Shown piece by piece: positions 12,874 through 17,900 of a stretch of DNA of 17,900 nt (positions within the stretch are counted from its first letter, which is position 1; each line of letters begins with the position of its first letter). The translations under genes were made by a program, and so were the position numbers. The notes beneath the pieces were generated by a model. That model was not told the origin of the DNA. It saw nothing but the letters and a program-made list of their open reading frames with translations, and made no database searches. The stretch covers positions 1-17,900 of the forward strand of contig JAKDNC010000015.1 of the NCBI GenBank assembly GCA_030452025.1. The letters are read 5' to 3'. Origin of the DNA: Nocardioides sp. (GTDB lineage: Bacteria > Actinomycetota > Actinomycetes > Propionibacteriales > Nocardioidaceae).

Positions 12874-14547
12874 ATGGTCCGCCTGATTCCCGAGGAACCC
12901 GCCTTCACCACAGCCTCAGAGCAGGCAGCCTGGGAGACGTTGCGCGACGGGCTCGGCGAGCACGACGTGCTGATCGCAAACCTGCGGCTCACCGACGACG
13001 TCAAGGACCACGAGGCCGACCTCGTCGTCCTGATGCCCGAGATCGGCGTCCTGGTCCTCGAGGTCAAGGGGGGAAGCGTCTGGTTCGCCGACAACGCATG
13101 GTGGATCAAGCGCCGTGGTCGCGACTGCGAGATCCATCCGGTCCGCCAGGCCCGGGAGTCCAAGTACGCGCTCCGCACCTACGTTGAACGCAGCCCACTC
13201 TGGGGGAGTCGGAAGCGGATCGCTTGGTCCCACGGGGTCGTCACGCCCTATGCCGATTTCGGCGACGACTTCTCGGTTCCCGAGTTGCCTCGATGGGCAC
13301 TGCACGACCGTGCCGAGATGGAGACACTGGCTGGCCGGGTCCGACAGAACGGCTGGGGCCTGGCCCACGGACAGCGCGCCCCGTCCTACGACGACGTCGA
13401 GGCGATCGTGGACATCCTCACCGGTCGTCTCGCGACGGACCATGACATCAATTCTGAGGCCCAGGACCGGCAGGCTGCCGCCGACCGGCTCACCCAGGAG
13501 CAGGCAGGCATCCTCCAGGTGACCCGGCTGCTGAACCGCGTCGAGGTCCGTGGCGGTGCTGGCAGCGGGAAGACGATCCTGGCGCTGCAACAGGCCAAGC
13601 AGCTGACCCGCGGCCGAGGGGATCGACCCGCCCAGCGGGTGGCGCTGCTGTGCTACTCGATCGGCTTGGCAGAGCACCTCAAGCGGGAGGTCTCGAGCTG
13701 GCACCGCAAGGACCGTCCAGCCTTCGTGGGGACGTTTGCCGAGTTGGGCAGACTCTGGGGTGCACCGGACGGCGACCGCACCGACAGCGCTTTCTGGGAG
13801 AGCGAGCTCCCGCGGATGATGGCCGGACTCGCGGAGGAACTGCCCGCGCGCGAACGGTTCGACGCCGTGGTCATCGATGAGTCCCAGGACTTCGCCGGCA
13901 CATGGTGGACGCCGATCATGAAGGGACTTCGAGACGAGGACGCGAGCGGTCTCTACGTCTACTCCGACGAGAACCAGCGCATCTTCGCACGGTTCGGCCG
14001 CCCACCGGTCTCCCTGGTGCCGCTCGTCCTGGACCACAACCTGCGCAACACCCGACAGATCCATGAGGCGTTCGGGCCGTTGGCACCTTCCCGGATGTAT
14101 GCACGCGGCGGCGAAGGGCCCTCGGTCCGGTTCATCGCGTCCCGTCCCGGCGAAGCCCTCGATGCCGCCGACGACGCGATCGATGCCCTGCTCGACGCTG
14201 GCTGGCGCCCGGAGAACGTCATGCTTCTCACCACCGGTCACCGTCACCCGATCCAGGTGGAGCGCACGGCCTTCCACGATCAGGAGGGCTACTGGAAGAC
14301 GTTCTTCGCCGCGGAGGATGTCTTCTATGGTCACGTCCTGGGCTGCAAGGGCCTCGAACGACCCGCCGTCGTCCTCTGTCTGAATGAGTCCGAGATCCGG
14401 GAGCGCGCCCGCGAGCGGCTCTACGTGGGGATGTCGCGGGCGACCGACGAACTCGTCGTGGTCGGCGATCCGGAGTGGGTGCGCACCGTTGGCGGACACG
14501 AGGTGGCCCGCAGGCTCGGGTGCGCCGACGTATCGGGCATGTCCTAG
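12874..14547 (+). CDS. NERD-domain nuclease/UvrD-like superfamily 1 helicase
   Basis: A 557-residue two-part protein. Residues about 11-120 form a nuclease-related (NERD) domain: DVLIANLRLTDDVKDHEADLVV then LVLEVKGGSVW, giving the restriction-like residues Asp49, Glu63 and Lys65. Residues about 207-557 are a superfamily 1 helicase of the UvrD/Rep type: QEQ (208-210, Q-motif), Walker A GGAGSGKT (227-234), Walker B DESQDF (335-340), YSDENQRIF (363-371), LDHNLRNTRQI (386-396), and C-terminal VLGCKGLERPAVV and RERLYVGMSRATDELVVVGD (513-532). The domains are predicted to unwind and cut DNA, as in repair. GTG 12757 would add 39 residues without family similarity, so ATG 12874 is preferred, although it has only a weak ribosome binding site. 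Its TAG stop is shared with a promoter-like hexamer. A defence role cannot be shown from sequence. Confidence 0.9.
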   Translation: MVRLIPEEPAFTTASEQAAWETLRDGLGEHDVLIANLRLTDDVKDHEADLVVLMPEIGVLVLEVKGGSVWFADNAWWIKRRGRDCEIHPVRQARESKYALRTYVERSPLWGSRKRIAWSHGVVTPYADFGDDFSVPELPRWALHDRAEMETLAGRVRQNGWGLAHGQRAPSYDDVEAIVDILTGRLATDHDINSEAQDRQAAADRLTQEQAGILQVTRLLNRVEVRGGAGSGKTILALQQAKQLTRGRGDRPAQRVALLCYSIGLAEHLKREVSSWHRKDRPAFVGTFAELGRLWGAPDGDRTDSAFWESELPRMMAGLAEELPARERFDAVVIDESQDFAGTWWTPIMKGLRDEDASGLYVYSDENQRIFARFGRPPVSLVPLVLDHNLRNTRQIHEAFGPLAPSRMYARGGEGPSVRFIASRPGEALDAADDAIDALLDAGWRPENVMLLTTGHRHPIQVERTAFHDQEGYWKTFFAAEDVFYGHVLGCKGLERPAVVLCLNESEIRERARERLYVGMSRATDELVVVGDPEWVRTVGGHEVARRLGCADVSGMS

Positions 14548-14550
14548 TCT
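14545..14550 (+). promoter_or_regulatory. Candidate leaderless -10 element for the gpgS operon, sharing the helicase stop
   Basis: TAGTCT lies 6 bases before the GTG at 14557, in leaderless spacing. Its TAG is the stop codon of the helicase gene. The intervening GGCGAG could also serve as a weak ribosome binding site. Confidence 0.5.
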
Positions 14551-14556
14551 GGCGAG

Positions 14557-15495
14557 GTGACTGAGGACTGGTTCGGGCGGCGGACGCACCGCTGGCAGGA
14601 GTGGGACCTCACCGACCTCGTCGACGCCAAGGAGCTCTCGGGTCGCACGGTCAGTCTTGTCGTCCCGGCTCGCAACGAGGCCGCCACGGTGGGTGATGTC
14701 GTCACGCGCCTCCGCAGCGCTCTGGTCGACACCGTCGCGCTGCTCGACGAGGTCGTGGTGATCGACTCCGACTCGACCGATGCGACCGTGACCGTGGCGG
14801 AGGACGCCGGGGCCACCGTCCACCGGTCCCTGGAGATCCGCCCTGATCTGGGGTCCATGCCGGGCAAGGGCGAGGCGATGTGGAAGTCGCTCTTCGTCAC
14901 CACCGGCGACCTGCTCGTCTTCATCGACGCTGACCTGCTCGACTGGGACACCCACTTCGTTCCCGGTCTCCTCGGGCCGCTGCTCACCACCCCCGGGGTC
15001 GACCTGGTCAAGGGCTTCTACGAGCGGCCACTGCTCGACCGGGGTGACGCAGGAGCCTTCGAAGGCGGGCGGGTCACCGAGCTCGTGGCCCGTCCGCTCA
15101 TCGCCCTGCTGTTTCCCGAGCTGTCCGGTCTTGTCCAGCCGCTGGCGGGGGAGTGGGCCGTGCGCCGCGAGCTCTTCGAGCAGCTCCACGTCCCCACCGG
15201 GTACGCCGTAGAGCTCGCCACGCTGGTCGACACCGCGCGGGCCCGTGGCGTGGATGCCATCGCGCAGGTGGACCTCGGTCGCCGGGCACATCGCCATCAG
15301 GCGCTGCGGGACCTGGGCGCGATGGCCACCCAGATCATGGAGGCCGGGCACCGGCGCGCTGGTGACCGGCCACTGGACGACGTCCGGCTGCATCAGTACA
15401 CATCCGGACAGGGCACGATCATTCCAGTGCCGCGCGACGTACCGACCACGGAGCGACCACCGGCTGCCACGGTGACAGGGAGCAGGAGTCGATGA
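14557..15495 (+). CDS. gpgS: Glucosyl-3-phosphoglycerate synthase
   Basis: A 312-residue GT-A fold glycosyltransferase (GT81 family). GpgS transfers glucose from a sugar nucleotide to 3-phosphoglycerate, giving glucosyl-3-phosphoglycerate, the precursor of glucosylglycerate and of mycobacterial methylglucose lipopolysaccharide. Motifs in order: VPARNEAATV (36-45), VVVIDSDSTDAT (67-77) for nucleotide binding, PGKGEAMWKS (102-111), the metal-binding DAD at 124-126 in VFIDADLLDW, VKGFYERP (151-158), GEWAVRR (198-204) and GYAVELA (215-221). M. tuberculosis GpgS (Rv1208) is of similar size and is likewise next to folP2 (Rv1207). The GTG start is set by the TAGTCT hexamer 6 bases before it. Its TGA overlaps the next start by 4 bases (ATGA). 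No phosphatase gpgP is adjacent, although a histidine-phosphatase-family gene lies about 2 kb away on the other strand. Confidence 0.93.
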   Translation: MTEDWFGRRTHRWQEWDLTDLVDAKELSGRTVSLVVPARNEAATVGDVVTRLRSALVDTVALLDEVVVIDSDSTDATVTVAEDAGATVHRSLEIRPDLGSMPGKGEAMWKSLFVTTGDLLVFIDADLLDWDTHFVPGLLGPLLTTPGVDLVKGFYERPLLDRGDAGAFEGGRVTELVARPLIALLFPELSGLVQPLAGEWAVRRELFEQLHVPTGYAVELATLVDTARARGVDAIAQVDLGRRAHRHQALRDLGAMATQIMEAGHRRAGDRPLDDVRLHQYTSGQGTIIPVPRDVPTTERPPAATVTGSRSR

Positions 15496-16355
15496 CCCTC
15501 AGGCTCGGGCGACACGAGTTCGCCGACGACGCGACGTTGATGATGGCCATCGTGAACCGCACTCCTGACTCGTTCTACGACAAGGGGGCCACCTGGGCGG
15601 AGGACAGTGCCCTCGATCGCGTCGCTCAGGTCGTGGACGAGGGTGCCGAGATCGTCGACATCGGCGGCATCAAGGCCGCTCCGGGGGCCGAGATCGACGC
15701 CACCGAGGAACGCCGCCGCGTCGTCGACTTCGTGGCGCGGGGCCGGTCGGCCCACCCCCAGGTCGTGATCAGTGTCGACACGTGGCGCCCCGAGGTCGGC
15801 CGGGCGGTCTGCGAAGCCGGTGCCGACCTGATCAACGACGCGTGGGGTGGCCATGACCCGGAACTGGCCGCGGTCGCGGCAGCGGGTGACGTTGCACTCG
15901 TGTGCACCCACACCGGCGGCGTGACGCCACGCACCCGTCCCCACCGGATCGAGTACGACGACGTGGTGGCGGACGCGATCAGGCACACCGTCGGGGAGGC
16001 CGAGCGAGCGGTCGCCCTGGGCGTGGACCCGCGAAGCGTGATCATCGACCCCGCCCACGACTTCGGCAAGAACACCTTCCACTCCCTCGAGGTGACGCGG
16101 CGCCTGGAGGAGATGACCGCAACCGGCTACCCGGTGCTGGTCTCGCTCTCCAACAAGGATTTCGTCGGAGAGACCCTCGACCTGCCGGTGGGTGAACGAC
16201 TCACCGGCACCTTGGCCGCCACGGCCATCAGCGCCTTGGCCGGCGCCCGGATCTTCCGGGTGCACGAGGTGGTCGAGACCCGCCAGGTGGTGGACATGGT
16301 GTGGAGCATCGCCGGTCGACGCCCACCGGCGCGCGCGATCCGGGGGCTCGCATGA
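15492..16355 (+). CDS. folP2: Dihydropteroate synthase paralogue, FolP2 type
   Basis: A 287-residue TIM-barrel protein of the DHPS family. True DHPS joins p-aminobenzoate to 6-hydroxymethyl-pterin diphosphate. This one has the FolP2 pattern: AIVNRTPDSFYDKGA (19-33) where DHPS has NVTPDSFSDGG, DIGGIKAAPGA (56-66) lacking the usual ESTRPG loop, SVDTW (94-98), NDAWGG (115-120), DPAHDFGKN (186-194) and SLSNKDF (218-224) in place of SRK. Lys222 and the RVHE segment with Arg256 and His258 remain. The C-terminal IRGLA ending resembles M. tuberculosis FolP2 (Rv1207). To my knowledge that protein did not behave as a functional DHPS, so classical folate synthesis is doubtful here. The ATGA overlap with gpgS and another with the next gene indicate a translationally coupled operon. 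The real substrate is unknown. Confidence 0.9.
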   Translation: MTLRLGRHEFADDATLMMAIVNRTPDSFYDKGATWAEDSALDRVAQVVDEGAEIVDIGGIKAAPGAEIDATEERRRVVDFVARGRSAHPQVVISVDTWRPEVGRAVCEAGADLINDAWGGHDPELAAVAAAGDVALVCTHTGGVTPRTRPHRIEYDDVVADAIRHTVGEAERAVALGVDPRSVIIDPAHDFGKNTFHSLEVTRRLEEMTATGYPVLVSLSNKDFVGETLDLPVGERLTGTLAATAISALAGARIFRVHEVVETRQVVDMVWSIAGRRPPARAIRGLA

Positions 16356-16900
16356 GACTCGTCCTCGTCCCACCCGTGCCGGCGCTGTTGCCGGAGTACG
16401 CAAGCCTTACCGACCCGGTCGCCGACCTGCGACGGGCCTGTGTCTCCGCCGTCCGGTGGCTGCACGCCGACGCGCCCACTCAAGTGGTCGTAGTCGGCGG
16501 TGCAGACGACCCGGTGGCGCCACGAGTGGCCGCAGCGTTGCTGACCTCAACTGGTTTCTCGGGCTCGGGCGACCCGAGCACCCCGGGTGATGTCGAGTGC
16601 GCGGAAGCGGTGCTGGTCCTCGCCAACGGCAGCGCGCGACGCGGCGAGCGGGCGCCCGGACACTTCGACGAACGGTCCTTCGACTTCGACCACGAGGTCG
16701 GCTCCGCCCTCAAGACCGGAGACCTGGCTGCGCTGGAGGCCCTCGACCCTGCCCTGGCCGATGACCTGCTCGCAGTCGGTCTCGGTGAATTGGGTGCCTG
16801 CGTCGCCGGGTTGCGGACCTGGCAGACCCGCGAGGTTCTCTTCGACGACGATCCCTACGGCGTGCAGTATTGGGTGGTGACCGCGCTGTGCGAGTCCTGA
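16352..16900 (+). CDS. Class III extradiol dioxygenase subunit B-like protein (LigB-like), function unknown
   Basis: A 182-residue protein starting at the ATGA overlap with folP2. It opens with a hydrophobic strand and PPVP (MRLVLVPPVPALLPE) and has VVVVGGADDP (45-54), VLVLANGSARRGERAPGHFDERS (87-109) and a C-terminal DDDPYGVQYWVVTAL (165-179). This is the layout of actinobacterial proteins annotated as class III extradiol dioxygenase subunit B-like, related to LigB and MEMO. Catalytic members use N-terminal histidines for iron. I do not see such paired histidines here, so enzymatic activity is doubtful. It overlaps folP2 by 4 bases and the RibD-C gene by 13, so it probably works with them. 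The assignment rests on recognition of pattern and should be treated as family-level only. Confidence 0.68.
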   Translation: MRLVLVPPVPALLPEYASLTDPVADLRRACVSAVRWLHADAPTQVVVVGGADDPVAPRVAAALLTSTGFSGSGDPSTPGDVECAEAVLVLANGSARRGERAPGHFDERSFDFDHEVGSALKTGDLAALEALDPALADDLLAVGLGELGACVAGLRTWQTREVLFDDDPYGVQYWVVTALCES

Positions 16901-17580
16901 TCGACCGGGTCACCGGGAGCGGCCCCACAATCGGGGACCTGTCGTCAGAGGAGCTACACGACCTCTACGCCATCCCGTCCGGGCCGTGGCTGCGGGTGAA
17001 CTTCGTCAACACCGTCGACGGCGCGGCGACCGGAGCCGACGGCAAGTCGGGGACGATCAACAACCCTGCGGACAAGCGGGTCTTCGACCTTCTGCGCAGC
17101 GAGGCGGACGTGATCGTGATCGGTGCCGGCACGGCCTCCACCGAGGGTTACGAGCCGGCCGACCAGCCGATCGTGGTGGTCACCAACCGGGGGACAGTCC
17201 CACCCACGCTGACCGATGCGCCGTCCGGCTCGTTGCTGATCGCCACTCACGGGGCGTCGCCCGGCCTGGACGCGGCCCGCGCGGCAGTCGGAGCAGGCAA
17301 CGTCCTCGTCCTGGGCGACCACACCGTCGATCTGGTCGCGCTCAAGGAGGCGCTGGCCAGGCGTGGATTCCAGAACCTGCTCAGCGAGGGCGGACCCACC
17401 CTGTTCACCCAGATGCTCGCAGCCGGCGTCGTCGACGAGGTGTGCACCACGACGGTGCCCCGCCTGGTCGCCGGCGATCACGTCAGGATCGGGCACGGTA
17501 TGTCGGTCGAGCTGTCCCTGCAGCTGCGGCTTCTGCTCGAAGAGGAACACAGCCTGATCGCGCGTTGGTTCACGGGCTGA
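16888..17580 (+). CDS. RibD C-terminal/dihydrofolate-reductase-fold pyrimidine reductase family protein
   Basis: A 230-residue free-standing RibD-C domain without a deaminase half. Motifs: LRVNFVNTVDGAATGADGKS (35-54), the substrate/cofactor strand with N-x-V-D-G; VIVIGAGTASTEGY (75-88), the NADPH-binding loop; and LLSEGGPTLFTQM (164-176). In riboflavin synthesis such domains reduce the ribosylamino-pyrimidinone intermediate. M. tuberculosis Rv2671, of this family, has been reported to replace dihydrofolate reductase. GTG 16888 lies inside the end of the previous gene with GGGTGG upstream; a TTG at 16870 is an alternative. Given folP2 in the same operon, a pterin or folate substrate is as plausible as a riboflavin one. 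It converges with the phosphatase gene with an 11-base overlap. Confidence 0.87.
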   Translation: MRVLIDRVTGSGPTIGDLSSEELHDLYAIPSGPWLRVNFVNTVDGAATGADGKSGTINNPADKRVFDLLRSEADVIVIGAGTASTEGYEPADQPIVVVTNRGTVPPTLTDAPSGSLLIATHGASPGLDAARAAVGAGNVLVLGDHTVDLVALKEALARRGFQNLLSEGGPTLFTQMLAAGVVDEVCTTTVPRLVAGDHVRIGHGMSVELSLQLRLLLEEEHSLIARWFTG

Positions 17581-17900
17581 ACGGATTGCACCAGAGATCG
17601 GTGCGTGGCATGAACGGAATCGGCTCGAGGAACGGCTCGGGTGTCGCGAAGAGTTCCTCGGGCCCCACGTCGCCGTTGACGAGCTTGGCGGTGCGGATCC
17701 ATCCGTTGTGCGTGATCACATAGATCGGGACCCGGGCGGGGCAAGCGACCACCTCGGTGAGGAAGTCGAGCACCCGGGTGCAGAAGGTCGTCATGCTCTC
17801 GCCCCCGGGCGGAGTGACGCGGGGGTTGATCGCCCCGTCGGCGTACGACTCCGGCCAGCGGGCCCGCACCGTGGCGTGGTCGAGGCCCTCCCCAGCTCCC
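17570..17900 (-). CDS. Histidine phosphatase (phosphoglycerate-mutase-like) family protein, partial
   Basis: The C-terminal 109 or so residues of a histidine-phosphatase-superfamily protein whose start lies beyond the window. The visible part has LDHATVRARWPESYADGAINPRVTPPGGES, in which the PGGES block is typical, then TRVLDFLTEVV and YVITHNGWIRTAKLVNGD. The His in ITHNGWIRT corresponds to the second active-site histidine, usually seen as VTHGGVIR. The RHG motif is outside the window. Members include phosphoglycerate mutases, alpha-ribazole phosphatases and glucosyl-3-phosphoglycerate phosphatase (GpgP); nearness to gpgS makes the last worth testing. It ends inside the 3' end of the RibD-C gene, with an 11-base convergent overlap. 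Confidence 0.83.
   Translation of the reverse strand, partial: GAGEGLDHATVRARWPESYADGAINPRVTPPGGESMTTFCTRVLDFLTEVVACPARVPIYVITHNGWIRTAKLVNGDVGPEELFATPEPFLEPIPFMPRTDLWCNPFSP

Noticed and set aside
12916..15393. Very long open frame on the minus strand (over 800 codons) across the helicase and gpgS genes
   Set aside because: It is antisense to two genes with clear motifs; in high-GC DNA the antisense frame often lacks stops. Its translation shows no recognisable domain.
1..17900. CRISPR array, insertion sequence, prophage or toxin-antitoxin pair
   Set aside because: I saw no spaced direct repeats, transposase or integrase motifs, terminal inverted repeats or small paired toxin-like genes.

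Overview
The window is high-GC DNA with GTG and ATG starts, overlapping stop/start junctions and several actinobacterial family markers: a GPGG-motif small membrane protein, a DUF3099 protein, a gpgS-folP2 pair and a NERD-domain helicase. It looks like chromosomal DNA of an actinobacterium. A Nocardioides-like member of the Propionibacteriales fits best, but that is an inference from gene content. I see no rRNA, tRNA, CRISPR array, insertion sequence or prophage gene. No gene-free stretch exceeds 300 bases; the longest gaps are about 125 bp (10200-10324) and about 132 bp (12742-12873).

Layout. Positions 1-630 (+) carry the end of hisG and an overlapping PH-domain membrane protein. From 6377 down to 637 all genes lie on the minus strand: fchA, an FMN-binding glutamate-synthase-like protein, a poxB-type pyruvate oxidase coupled to it by a GTGA overlap, a YeeZ-like SDR protein and an aldose-1-epimerase homologue. 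fhs (6430-8109, +) diverges from fchA across 52 bp, so these two one-carbon/folate genes can be controlled together. An aldo/keto reductase follows. A YihY/BrkB-type membrane protein converges on it with directly abutting stop codons. From 10325 to 17580 everything is on the plus strand: two small membrane proteins, an MFS exporter carrying a long C-terminal beta-sandwich tail, a NERD-nuclease/UvrD-like helicase, and a tightly packed group of gpgS, folP2, a LigB-like protein and a RibD-C reductase. A partial histidine phosphatase on the minus strand converges on the end of this group.

How the genes work together. fhs and fchA together can load formate onto tetrahydrofolate and interconvert the product to methenyl-THF. 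The glutamate-synthase-like protein and pyruvate oxidase are translationally coupled and both may act at the membrane. The gpgS-folP2-ligB-like-ribD-C block overlaps at every junction. It puts glucosyl-3-phosphoglycerate synthesis next to a DHPS paralogue and a reductase of the family that contains the M. tuberculosis Rv2671 DHFR analogue, and is the best candidate for an incompletely described pathway.

At the regulatory scale, five genes (epimerase, SDR, aldo/keto reductase, YihY, gpgS) begin 6-7 nt after a TAGNNT hexamer. This is the classic layout of actinobacterial leaderless promoters. In two plus-strand cases (12739 and 14545) the TAG of a TAGTCT hexamer is also the stop codon of the preceding gene. 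A perfect 16-bp inverted repeat lies inside the start of the DUF3099 gene.
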